Shown here: positions 50,482 to 58,484 of the stretch, piece by piece
Numbering within the stretch: position 1 is the stretch's first letter
How the letters are laid out: each line of letters begins with the position of its first letter
Assembly (NCBI RefSeq): GCF_014203235.1
Contig: NZ_JACHIN010000019.1
Location: forward strand, 118,658-182,657
Direction of reading: 5' to 3'
DNA: 64,000 nt
Source: Nonomuraea endophytica
GTDB lineage: Bacteria; Actinomycetota; Actinomycetes; Streptosporangiales; Streptosporangiaceae
The notes under the pieces: model-generated
The model's database searches: none
The model's input: only the letters and a program-made list of their open reading frames with translations
What the model was told of the DNA's origin: nothing
Program-made: the position numbers and the translations under genes

Positions 50482-50856
50482 CTAACCGACCGAGAGCAGG
50501 TCCACCACGAAGATGAGGGTCTCGCCCGGCTTGATGCGGGCCCCGGCGCCGCGGTTGCCGTAGCCGAGGTGTGGCGGGATGACCAGCTTGCGCCGGCCGC
50601 CGACCTTCATGCCCGCGACCCCCTGGTCCCAGCCGGCGATGACGCGCCCGCCGCCGAGCGGGAACGCGAACGCCTCGCCCCGGTTCCACGACGCGTCGAA
50701 CTCCTCGCCGGTGGAGAAGGCGACGCCGACGTAGTGGACGTTGACCGTGTGGCCGGGCTTGGCCTCGGGGCCGTCGCCCGTGACCAGGTCGACGATCTCC
50801 AGGTCGGTGGGCGGGTTGCCCTCCGGGAAGTCGATCTCCGGCTTCTCGAGTGCCAC
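50482..50856 (-). CDS. FKBP-type peptidyl-prolyl isomerase
   Basis: 124 residues, single FKBP domain: VDLVTGDGPEAKPGHTVNVH, YVGVAFSTGEEFDASWNRGE, AFAFPLGGGRVIAGWDQGVA, GMKVGGRRKLVIPPHLGYGN, GETLIFVVDLLSV, with aromatic pocket residues Y, F, W and Y. Catalyses cis-trans isomerisation of Xaa-Pro bonds; cytoplasmic here (no signal). GTG start 50856 follows AGGAG. Confidence 0.93.
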   Translation of the reverse strand: MALEKPEIDFPEGNPPTDLEIVDLVTGDGPEAKPGHTVNVHYVGVAFSTGEEFDASWNRGEAFAFPLGGGRVIAGWDQGVAGMKVGGRRKLVIPPHLGYGNRGAGARIKPGETLIFVVDLLSVG

Positions 50857-50898
50857 GAAAGTACTCCTGATGAACGAAACGAATGGACCCGACGACTC

Positions 50899-50911
50899 TA
50901 TGCTGTCGGGA
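50899..50911 (+). promoter_or_regulatory. -10 box of a leaderless SDR mRNA
   Basis: TATGCT at 50899-50904, seven bases before the ATG at 50911; no ribosome binding site is visible. Confidence 0.45.
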
Positions 50912-51528
50912 TGGCCCTTTCTCCCGATGGGATCCTGCTCACCGGGCGCGTCGCCGTGGTCACCGGCGGCGCCGAGGGGGTGGGGCGGGTGGTGGCTGAG
51001 GCGTTCGAGGCCTTCGGGGCTTCGGTGGCGGTCTGCGACCGGGTCAAGATCGCGGGCGGGCAGGGGCTGACGATGACGCTCGACGTCCGTGATCCGATGG
51101 CCGCCGACGTGTTCGCCCGCGCGGTGGAAGAGCGTTATGGGCGGGTGGACATCCTGGTCAACAGCGCGGGCGGCGCCTGTGACACGCGTTTCGCCGAGAC
51201 CACGGCCATGGGCGAGCGTACTGTCATCGAGGAGAACTTCGCCCAGCTCACGGCCATGATCCGGCGCCTGCTGCCGCTGATGCGGGCGGGCTCGTCGATC
51301 ATTAACATCGGGGCGGCGCCGGGGTTCGCGATCCAAGCCGCCATGACGGCGGCCGTCGCGGGGCTCACCGCTTCGCTGGCGGTGGAGCTGGCGCCGATCC
51401 GGGTCAACGCGATCGCGCCGGGACGGCCGCCCGGCGACTTTTCCGGCGCGGCCGCGGTGGCGGTCTTCCTGGCCGGGGAGATGGCGAGGCTGGTCACGGG
51501 CACGACCATCCACGTCGGCCAGGAGTGA
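50911..51528 (+). CDS. SDR-fold protein lacking the catalytic Tyr and Lys
   Basis: 205 residues. The Rossmann cofactor site is intact: VAVVTGGAEGVGRVV (TGxxxGxG), CDRVK, NSAGG (NNAG-like), and the C-terminal APIRVNAIAPG. The catalytic region reads IINIGAAPGFAIQAAMTAAVAGLT; canonical proteins have NISS...Y-SASK-AAV, but here Tyr is Gln or Ala and Lys is Thr, and the Ser is Gly-Ala. It can probably bind nucleotide but not reduce substrates in the usual way, so it may be a regulatory or structural relative. Divergent from the FKBP gene (54 bp between starts). Confidence 0.72.
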   Translation: MALSPDGILLTGRVAVVTGGAEGVGRVVAEAFEAFGASVAVCDRVKIAGGQGLTMTLDVRDPMAADVFARAVEERYGRVDILVNSAGGACDTRFAETTAMGERTVIEENFAQLTAMIRRLLPLMRAGSSIINIGAAPGFAIQAAMTAAVAGLTASLAVELAPIRVNAIAPGRPPGDFSGAAAVAVFLAGEMARLVTGTTIHVGQE

Positions 51529-52968
51529 TCACCAGCTCTGGTGCAGCGGCATGCCCTCGGTGTAGCCGGAGGACGACTGGATGCCGACCACGGCCCGCTC
51601 GTAGAACTCCTCCAGCGTCGTGGCGCCCGCGTAGGTGCACGAGGACCTGAGGCCGGCCACGATGGCGTCGATCTGGTCCTCGACGCTGGGGCGCAGCGGG
51701 TCCAGGTACATGCGGGAGGTCGAGATGCCCTCCTCGAACAACGCCTTGCGGGCCCGATCGAAGGGGCTGTCCTCGGCGGTACGCAGGCGTACGGCCCGCG
51801 CCGACGCCATCCCGAAGTTCTCCTTGTACTTGCGGCCGTCGGCCGCGGTCCGGGTGTCACCGGGCGACTCATAGGTGCCGGCGAACCAGGATCCGATCAT
51901 GACGTTGGAAGCCCCGGCGGCCAGCGCGAGCGCGACGTCACGCGGGTGCCGTACGCCGCCGTCGGCCCACACGTGGCGCCCCAGCCGGCGGGCCTCGGCG
52001 GCGCACTCCAGCACGGCGGAGAACTGGGGACGTCCGACGCCGGTCATCATCCGGGTGGTGCACATGGCGCCCGGGCCGACGCCGACCTTGAGGATGTCGG
52101 CTCCGGCGTCGACGAGGTCGCGTACACCCTCGGCTGTCACGACGTTTCCCGCCGCGACCGGCACGGCCGGGTCGAGCGCCCGCACGGAGCGCAGCGCGGA
52201 GAGCATCTTCTCCTGGTGGCCGTGCGCCGTGTCCACGACGAGGACGTCGACGCCCGCCTCAAGTAGCTCCTTGGCCTTGGCGGCCACGTCGCCGTTGACG
52301 CCGACGGCGGCGGCGACGCGCAGCTTGCCCGCGGCGTCGAGCGCGGGGTCGTAGAGGGTGGCGCGCAGCGCGCCGGTGCGGGTGAGGATGCCGATCAGGC
52401 GGCCCTCGCCGTCCACGATGGGGGCCAGGCGGTGGCGGCCGTCGTGCAGGCGGTCGAAGGCCACGCGCGGGTCCAGCCCGGCGGGCAGCGTCAGGAGCTC
52501 GGTGGACATCACCTGCGACAGCTGGGTGTACATGTCCACGCCCTGGCAGTCGGCGTCGGTCACCACGCCGACCGGGCGGTTCTCCCAGTCGACCACGATG
52601 ACCGCGCCGTGGGCGCGCTTGGGCAGCAGGTTGAGCGCCTCGCCGACCGTTTCGTGCGGCGTGAGGGTGAGCGGCGTGTCGTGGACCAGGTCGCGCTTCT
52701 TGACCCAGTCGACCACGTCGGCCACCACATCGATCGGGATGTCCTGCGGGATGACGGTGATGCCGCCCCGCCGTGCCACCGTCTCGGCCATGCGGCGGCC
52801 GGCCACGGCGGTCATGTTCGCCACGACGAGGGGGATGGTGGTGCCCGTGCCGTCGTTCGTCGAGAGATCGACGCCGAGCCGGGATCCGACCGAGGAACGC
52901 GACGGGACCATGAACACGTCGCTGTAGGTCAGGTCGTAGGACGGCTCGAGTCCGTTGAGAAACTTCAC
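51529..52968 (-). CDS. guaB1: GuaB1-type IMPDH-related / GMP reductase-like protein
   Basis: 479 residues. IMPDH/GMPR barrel with two CBS domains (~95-215: GAVIVVDWENRPVGVVTDAD, HRLAPIVDGEGRLIGILTRT). Catalytic loop GVGPGAMCTTRMMTGVGRPQ with active-site Cys. GuaB1 proteins of actinomycetes act as GMP reductase, converting GMP to IMP (established for mycobacterial GuaB1). Start GTG 52968 with AGGATGG upstream. The stop is adjacent to the SDR stop (no gap). Confidence 0.92.
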   Translation of the reverse strand: MKFLNGLEPSYDLTYSDVFMVPSRSSVGSRLGVDLSTNDGTGTTIPLVVANMTAVAGRRMAETVARRGGITVIPQDIPIDVVADVVDWVKKRDLVHDTPLTLTPHETVGEALNLLPKRAHGAVIVVDWENRPVGVVTDADCQGVDMYTQLSQVMSTELLTLPAGLDPRVAFDRLHDGRHRLAPIVDGEGRLIGILTRTGALRATLYDPALDAAGKLRVAAAVGVNGDVAAKAKELLEAGVDVLVVDTAHGHQEKMLSALRSVRALDPAVPVAAGNVVTAEGVRDLVDAGADILKVGVGPGAMCTTRMMTGVGRPQFSAVLECAAEARRLGRHVWADGGVRHPRDVALALAAGASNVMIGSWFAGTYESPGDTRTAADGRKYKENFGMASARAVRLRTAEDSPFDRARKALFEEGISTSRMYLDPLRPSVEDQIDAIVAGLRSSCTYAGATTLEEFYERAVVGIQSSSGYTEGMPLHQSW

Positions 52969-53046
52969 GTTCGTCCATCCTATGCGGTAGCTGGTCAAGT
53001 CCCGCCATATGATCGGCCCTGGATACTTATGGGGGATGGAGGAGCA

Positions 53047-53499
53047 GTGGACGTCACAGAACGCGCCGAACTGCTGGTGGTCGGCTACGCCGTACGCACG
53101 ACGAACGCCGACGAGATGGATCCCTCGCGCGCGAAGCTGCCCGCGCAATGGCAGCGGGGCGGGGCGCCGGGCGCTTTCGCCCACGTTCCCGGGCGAACGG
53201 ACGAGAACCTCTACGCGGTCCTCACCGACTATGAAAGCGACCATCACGGGGCATATACCCAGATTCTCGGGGTCGGGGTGCGGACCGTTCCAAGGCTGCC
53301 GGAAGGGATGGTCGCGGTACGCGTGCCGGCCGGCCAGTCGCTGACCCTGGCGGCCCGCGGACCGATGCCGCAGGCGCTCATCGAGGCCTGGCAGCAGGTC
53401 TGGAAGCACACCGAGTCCGGCGGCAGCCCGGCCCGCGCCTTCACCACGGACCTGGAGATCCACCACGCGGACGGCGCCGACCTCTACCTAGCGATCTGA
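53047..53499 (+). CDS. GyrI-like effector-binding-domain protein
   Basis: 150 residues, the whole length being an AraC-effector-binding/GyrI-like domain (ELLVVGYAVRTTNADEMDPS, NLYAVLTDYESDHHGAYTQI, LGVGVRTVPRLPEGMVAVRV, PAGQSLTLAARGPMPQALIE). Stand-alone members bind small molecules; the role is uncertain. GTG start follows GGAGG. It converges on the TetR gene (12-bp overlap). Confidence 0.78.
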   Translation: MDVTERAELLVVGYAVRTTNADEMDPSRAKLPAQWQRGGAPGAFAHVPGRTDENLYAVLTDYESDHHGAYTQILGVGVRTVPRLPEGMVAVRVPAGQSLTLAARGPMPQALIEAWQQVWKHTESGGSPARAFTTDLEIHHADGADLYLAI

Positions 53500-54033
53500 G
53501 GGCAGGCCGAGCGCGTCGCACCCGGCGCGCACGGCCACGGCCCGCAGTTGGTCCACGGGCGCGTCCGCGAACTGCACGGCGCAGTCGGCCACCCCGCCCA
53601 GCGCGACCGTCGCGCGCGCGGCCTGCTCCAGCGTCGGATTCTCCCCCACCAGGAGTACGGCGAGCCGCTCCCGCGAGGTGAACGCCCAGTCGATCAGCCC
53701 CTGGCCGCTCAGCGTGATCATCTCCCTGAGCAGGAACATCACCATGTCCCGGTGCCGGTGGTGGAAGTCGAAGTACTCCCTGAGCAGCTCGGGGACGTCG
53801 ACCTCCGCCAGCGACTCCAGCCGTGACACGTAGGCCTCGCCGTCCTGGAACATCGGCTCGATGATGCTGCGCACCAGCTCCTCGCGGGAGGAGAAGTGGT
53901 AGTAGAGCGCCGGTTTGGTGATCCCGAGCCCGTCGGCGATGTCCTGAAGGCTCGTCTGCTGCATGCCCTTGGCCAGGAACAGCTCGCGGGCGACGGCCTG
54001 GATGCGGCTCTTGGTGTCACCGGGTCTTGCCAT
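53488..54033 (-). CDS. TetR-family regulator of the divergent monooxygenase
   Basis: 181 residues. TetR_N HTH (RELFLAKGMQQTSLQDIADG, LGITKPALYYHFSSREEL) and an alpha-helical C-terminal sensor. It diverges from the monooxygenase (60 bp between starts) with two inverted-repeat sites between, so it probably represses both itself and that gene. Confidence 0.87.
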   Translation of the reverse strand: MARPGDTKSRIQAVARELFLAKGMQQTSLQDIADGLGITKPALYYHFSSREELVRSIIEPMFQDGEAYVSRLESLAEVDVPELLREYFDFHHRHRDMVMFLLREMITLSGQGLIDWAFTSRERLAVLLVGENPTLEQAARATVALGGVADCAVQFADAPVDQLRAVAVRAGCDALGLPSDR

Positions 54034-54045
54034 GGACCCCAGTAT

Positions 54046-54089
54046 GACTTACCGTCCGTTAAGTCAGCTACTTACCTACCGTTAGGTAA
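54046..54089. promoter_or_regulatory. two tandem TetR-type operators
   Basis: Site 1: GACTTA-CCGTCCGT-TAAGTC (54046-54065). Site 2: TTACCTA-CCGT-TAGGTAA (54072-54089). Both share ACTTACC..CCGTTA and their ACTTACC starts are 23 bp apart. They fill the 60-bp gap between the TetR and monooxygenase starts. Confidence 0.75.
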
Positions 54090-54093
54090 AAGC

Positions 54094-55299
54094 ATGCGTG
54101 TCCTCATCTCCGGCGCCAGCGTCGCCGGCCCCGTCCTCGCCTACTGGCTGGCCCGCCACGGCTTCGAGGTCACCGTCGTGGAACGCGCGCCCACGCTGCG
54201 CAAGACCGGCGGCCACGCGGTGGACCTGTTCCGCCCCGCCATGGACATCGCCGAGCGCATGGGCGTCCTCGACCAGCTCGAACAGGCCAAGACCGGCACC
54301 AGTCACCTCGCCTACCACCGCGCCGGCAAGCGCCCGGTCGGGCTTGAGCTCGGCCGCCTCGTCGCGGCGGTCTCCGACCGGCACGTGGAGATCATGCGCG
54401 ACGACCTCAGCGAGATCCTCTACGAGCGCTCCCGCGACGGCGCCGAGTACATCTTCGGCGACTCCATCACCGCCATCTCCGACCAGGGCGAGGTGACCTT
54501 CGAGAACGGGCCGTCCCGGCGCTTCGACCTCGTGGTGGGGGCCGACGGCCTGCACTCGAACGTGCGCCGCCTGACGTTCGGCGACGCCGAGGAGCACTGG
54601 ATCGGCGCGTACCTGGCGGTAGCGACCGTACCCAACTACCTGGGGCTGGACGGGCGGATGGAGGTCGCCGCCGACGTCGGCAGGATCGCCGGGATCTACG
54701 GCGCCGACCGCCTGCCCGACGCGCGGGCCATCTTCCTGTTCCGTCCCGCCGCCCAGCTGGACTACCACTACCGCGACGTGCCCAGGCAGAAGCGACTGCT
54801 GCGCGAGGCGTTCGCCGACATGGGCTGGGAGGTCCCTCGCCTCCTGGACGAGACGGACGCCGCGCAGACCTTCTACTTCGACTCGGTGACCCAGCTCCGC
54901 CTCGACACGTGGTCACGCGGCAGGGTCACGCTGGTCGGCGACGCGGGCTACTGCCCCGGCCCGGCGGTGGGTGGCAGCACGAGCCTGGCGGTCGTGGGCG
55001 CGTACGTGCTGGCCGGCGAACTGGCCGCGCACGGCGGCGACCACACGCGCGCTTTCCCGGCCTACGAACACGAAATTTCGGACTATGTACGGCGGAGCCG
55101 CACCTTCGCCGTGGCGGCCGCCAAACGCCTGGTCCCGGGGACGCGCATGGACGTCTGGGCCCTGGCGCAGGGAGCCCGCCTGATCAACCACCTCCCCGGC
55201 CCCCTGACCCGCCGCCTGGCCAAGCTGAGCGCCAACGGCCTGCGCCTCCACGACTCGATCACCCTGAAGCCCTACCACCCCCTCAGAACCCACGCCTAG
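54094..55299 (+). CDS. FAD-dependent monooxygenase (PheA/TetX group)
   Basis: 401 residues. GxGxxG-like start VLISGASVAGPVLAYWLARH, the DG motif (VVGADGLHSNVRRLTF), and the GD motif (GRVTLVGDAGYCPGPAVGGS). A class A flavin hydroxylase likely acting on an aromatic, polyketide or antibiotic substrate; the adjacent TetR fits inducible detoxification. ATG 54094, four bases after site 2. Confidence 0.88.
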   Translation: MRVLISGASVAGPVLAYWLARHGFEVTVVERAPTLRKTGGHAVDLFRPAMDIAERMGVLDQLEQAKTGTSHLAYHRAGKRPVGLELGRLVAAVSDRHVEIMRDDLSEILYERSRDGAEYIFGDSITAISDQGEVTFENGPSRRFDLVVGADGLHSNVRRLTFGDAEEHWIGAYLAVATVPNYLGLDGRMEVAADVGRIAGIYGADRLPDARAIFLFRPAAQLDYHYRDVPRQKRLLREAFADMGWEVPRLLDETDAAQTFYFDSVTQLRLDTWSRGRVTLVGDAGYCPGPAVGGSTSLAVVGAYVLAGELAAHGGDHTRAFPAYEHEISDYVRRSRTFAVAAAKRLVPGTRMDVWALAQGARLINHLPGPLTRRLAKLSANGLRLHDSITLKPYHPLRTHA

Positions 55300-55411
55300 C
55301 CCGGAGGCGTGGCCAGGAGAAGAGCCGGGCGCCTCGCGGGAGAACCAAGGCGCGGCACTTGGAGGGTGGCCGCGGGGCCTGGGGAGCGCGTGGCGTCCCA
55401 CCCGGAGGGTG

Positions 55412-56587
55412 TTAGGGCTTGCGGGGGTGGAGGGTTATGGGGAAGGACGTGACGCCCCGGACGAAGGAGTTGCGCATCAGGCGGGGACCCTCGGCGTCAG
55501 CCCAGGCCGCCGAGTCCACCCGCGCCACCCACTCCTCGAAGAAGATCTTGAGCTCCAGCCGCGCCAACGCCGCCCCCAGGCAGAAGTGGGTGCCGAGGCC
55601 GAAGGCGATGTGGCCGCCGGGTTTGCGGGTGATGTCGAAGGTGTCGGGGTCGTCGAAGACCGCCGGGTCGCGGTTGGCGGAGCCGTACATGAGTAGGACC
55701 TGCCGGCCCTTTTCGATGGTCTGGCCGTGGAGGGTGGTGTCGCGGGTGGCGGTGCGGCACATGTTGAGAATCGGCGTGGTCCAGCGGATGAACTCCTCGA
55801 CGGCGGTGTCGATCTGGGAGGGGTTCTCGCGCAGGTGGCGCCACTGGGCGGGGTGGCGGATGAGGGCGTCCAGGGCGGTGGCGATCACGGTGCGGGTGGT
55901 CTCGGCACCACCGTCGAGCAGGAGGAGAGCCTCGTTGGCGAGGTGTTCGTCGTCGTAGTCGGGGCGGGCCGACCACACCGACAGGAGGTCGTCCCGGGGG
56001 CAGGTGCGGCGCTCGGCGGCCAGGTCGAGGACGGCGAGGCCGAACTCGCCGGCGGCGACGGCGGCCTCGTGGGTGACGTAGCGCAGGCCGCCGCCGGCCG
56101 CGATCGTGGTCTCCGACCAGTGTTTGAGCTTGGGCCAGTCCGCGTCGGGGAAGCCGAGCAGCCAACCGATCATGCGGGCGGGCAGCGGGGCGGCCAGGGC
56201 GGGCACCGCGTCCACGGTGCCTTCCGACAGGGCCTGGTCGATCTGTTCCGTGACCACGGCCCTGACCCGGTCGGCGTAGCGTTCGTGCACGTGACGCGGG
56301 GTGAAGCGGCGGTAGACGAGGCGGCGGCGCTCGGCGTGCTCGGGGTCGTCCATGCCGATCATGGACGGGTCGGAGGGCAGCTGGGGACGGTAGCCGCCGG
56401 TGCTGGTCCAGAGCCTGGCGTCGCGTTCGATGGCGCAGATGTCGGCATGGCGGGAGATGCCCCACAGGTCGTTGGCGGCGTCGTAGTGGGCGGGGGAGTG
56501 CTCGCGCAGCCAGGCGTAGAGCGGCAGGGGGTCGCCGGCGTACAGGTCGCCGTCGAGCAGGTCGATGCCCGCGCGCGGGGTGCTCAT
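55412..56587 (-). CDS. cytochrome P450
   Basis: 391 residues. I-helix ALLLLDGGAETTRTVIATAL, EFIR in TAVEEFIRWTTPI (ExxR), and heme site HIAFGLGTHFCLGAALARLE (Cys ligand). Bacterial soluble class, needing ferredoxin/reductase supplied elsewhere. Last gene of the CaiB-nitroreductase-P450 operon; its ATG at 56587 overlaps the nitroreductase stop (ATGA). Substrate unknown, possibly an acyl or aromatic CoA-linked molecule. Confidence 0.92.
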   Translation of the reverse strand: MSTPRAGIDLLDGDLYAGDPLPLYAWLREHSPAHYDAANDLWGISRHADICAIERDARLWTSTGGYRPQLPSDPSMIGMDDPEHAERRRLVYRRFTPRHVHERYADRVRAVVTEQIDQALSEGTVDAVPALAAPLPARMIGWLLGFPDADWPKLKHWSETTIAAGGGLRYVTHEAAVAAGEFGLAVLDLAAERRTCPRDDLLSVWSARPDYDDEHLANEALLLLDGGAETTRTVIATALDALIRHPAQWRHLRENPSQIDTAVEEFIRWTTPILNMCRTATRDTTLHGQTIEKGRQVLLMYGSANRDPAVFDDPDTFDITRKPGGHIAFGLGTHFCLGAALARLELKIFFEEWVARVDSAAWADAEGPRLMRNSFVRGVTSFPITLHPRKP

Positions 56588-57225
56588 GCCGACGGGTTCC
56601 AGAGGGGCTCGTCCACGGTGAAGCCGACCGGGTCGCCCCAGCGGTTGCGGTAGCCGACCTCGTGGACGGGACGGCGGGGCGCCACGCCCCAGCGGCCGGT
56701 CGGGTAGCCGAAGGTCACCGTGCAGGCCAGGCGCCAACCCTCGCCTTCGGGAACGCCGAGCAGCCGCAGGGTCTCCTTCGGGTGGAACATGCCGAGGATG
56801 GTGGTCAGCGCGGTGCCGACGCCGTGGGCGCGGGCGGCGAGCTGGGCGTTCCAGACGGCGGGGAAGATGGAGCCGCCGCTCGGGTCGTGCTGGACGAACG
56901 CGAACAGCAGCAGCGGGTACGCGTCGAAGTGGTCGGCCAGGTACTGGGCGGAGGTGAAGACGCGGGTGGCCTGGTCGTCGGCCCGGTCGAGCGCGTCCTT
57001 GTAGTGCGTCTCGTACAGGCGGCGCAGGCCGTCCTGGTAGAGCGGGGCGAGCTCGGCCCTGAGCGCGGGGTCGTCGACCAGTAGGAAGCGCCAGTTCTGG
57101 GCGTTGCCGCCGGTGGGGGCGCGGATGGCGGCGTCCAGGATCGAGCGCTGCACCTCCATCGGGACGGGGTCGGGCTTTACGCGGCGCATCGCCCGCGTCG
57201 TGTAGAGGGCCTCGAAGACGTCCAT
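56584..57225 (-). CDS. nitroreductase-family flavoprotein
   Basis: 213 residues. FMN-binding start EALYTTRAMRRVKPDPVPME, APTGGNAQNWRFLLVDD, and GVGTALTTILGMFHPKETLR. FMN-dependent NAD(P)H oxidoreductase; substrates range from nitroaromatics to enones. ATG 57225 overlaps the CaiB stop (TGATG) and its stop overlaps the P450 start, so all three are coupled. Confidence 0.88.
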   Translation of the reverse strand: MDVFEALYTTRAMRRVKPDPVPMEVQRSILDAAIRAPTGGNAQNWRFLLVDDPALRAELAPLYQDGLRRLYETHYKDALDRADDQATRVFTSAQYLADHFDAYPLLLFAFVQHDPSGGSIFPAVWNAQLAARAHGVGTALTTILGMFHPKETLRLLGVPEGEGWRLACTVTFGYPTGRWGVAPRRPVHEVGYRNRWGDPVGFTVDEPLWNPSA

Positions 57226-58337
57226 CAGGCCAGCACCCCTGCTTCGCGTAGTTTGTCGGCTTCGGCGGCGTCGAGTCCCCACGCCGCGAGGTCGGTCAGC
57301 CGGGTGGCCGGGGACAGATCGGGCGCCGGGGCGCCGAGCAGGCGCGGCGCCGGCACCGGCTGCCGGTAGTCGCCCACATGGACGAAGCTCTCCCTGGCCA
57401 CGTTGTGCGGGTGGTCGACGGCCTCGCCCATGGTCAGCACGGGGGAGACGCAGGCGTCGGAACCGTCGAAGACGGCCTCCCACTCGGCCCTGGTCTTCGA
57501 CAGGAAGGCCTCGGCGAGCCGGGCCTTGAGCGCGGGCCACTGCTGTTTGTCGCCGCGGTCGGGCAGGTCGCTCAGCTCCATCAGGCGGACCATCTCGTCC
57601 CAGAACTGCGGCTCCAGCGAGCCGACCGCCATGAACTGGCCGTCGGCGGTCTCGTAGGTGTCGTACATGGGGGCGCCGGTGTCGAGCAGGTTGGTGCCGC
57701 GCGGGCCCCAGAAGCCGGACTGCACGCCGTGGTGGAACATCGCGAACAGGATCGAGGCGCCGTCCACCATCGCGGCGTCGATCACCCGGCCCTTGCCGGT
57801 CCGTTCGCGCTCGAAAAGGGCCAGCAGCACGCCGTACGCCAGCATCAGCCCGCCACCGGCGAAGTCGCCGAGTATGTTGATCGGCGGCGTCGGCTTGTCA
57901 CCGGCGCGGCCGAGCATCGACAGGATGCCGGAGACCGCGATGTAGTCGATGTCGTGCCCGGCGGTCGGGGCCAGCGGGCCGTCCTGGCCCCAGCCGGTCA
58001 TGCGGCCGTAGACGAGCCTCGGGTTGATCTCGTGCAGGTCGGCGGGGCCGATGCCGAGGCGTTCCGCGACACCGGGGCGGAACACCTCGATGACCACGTC
58101 CGCGTTCCGCGCCAGTTCCTTGAACGCGCGCACGCCCTCGGGCGACTTCAGATCGAGGCCGACGGTCTGTTTGCCACGGTCCATCACGTCCGTGCGCGGC
58201 CGGTCGGTGACCGCTTTGACGCGGTCGACGCGCAGAACCTCGGCGCCGTGGTCGGCGAGCATCATCCCGGCGAACGGCCCCGGCGCGAGCCCCGCCAGCT
58301 CCAGCACCCGCACTCCGGCCAGCGGACCTTCACGCAT
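57225..58337 (-). CDS. CaiB/BaiF CoA transferase or racemase
   Basis: 370 residues of class III CoA-transferase fold (VLELAGLAPGPFAGMMLADH, KQTVGLDLKSPEGVRAFKEL, VVIEVFRPGVAERLGIG, GWGQDGPLAPTAGHDIDYIA with the catalytic Asp). The GHDIDY motif points to the alpha-methylacyl-CoA racemase subgroup rather than a formyl-CoA transferase. ATG 58337 follows GAGGAG; the ATG two codons upstream lies directly against it. First gene of an operon with nitroreductase and P450. Confidence 0.87.
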   Translation of the reverse strand: MREGPLAGVRVLELAGLAPGPFAGMMLADHGAEVLRVDRVKAVTDRPRTDVMDRGKQTVGLDLKSPEGVRAFKELARNADVVIEVFRPGVAERLGIGPADLHEINPRLVYGRMTGWGQDGPLAPTAGHDIDYIAVSGILSMLGRAGDKPTPPINILGDFAGGGLMLAYGVLLALFERERTGKGRVIDAAMVDGASILFAMFHHGVQSGFWGPRGTNLLDTGAPMYDTYETADGQFMAVGSLEPQFWDEMVRLMELSDLPDRGDKQQWPALKARLAEAFLSKTRAEWEAVFDGSDACVSPVLTMGEAVDHPHNVARESFVHVGDYRQPVPAPRLLGAPAPDLSPATRLTDLAAWGLDAAEADKLREAGVLA

Positions 58338-58484
58338 GGACATCTCCTCGACTCTGTTCCGGCACGGCGCCCACCCCAGTAGAACAACATTCGGTAGCAG
58401 GCCGCAACCATGCCCGGCTCATGTGATCACACTCTTCCGCACTCCCACTTATGGGAAACTTGCCCACTGTTGTGGAGGTTGGAC

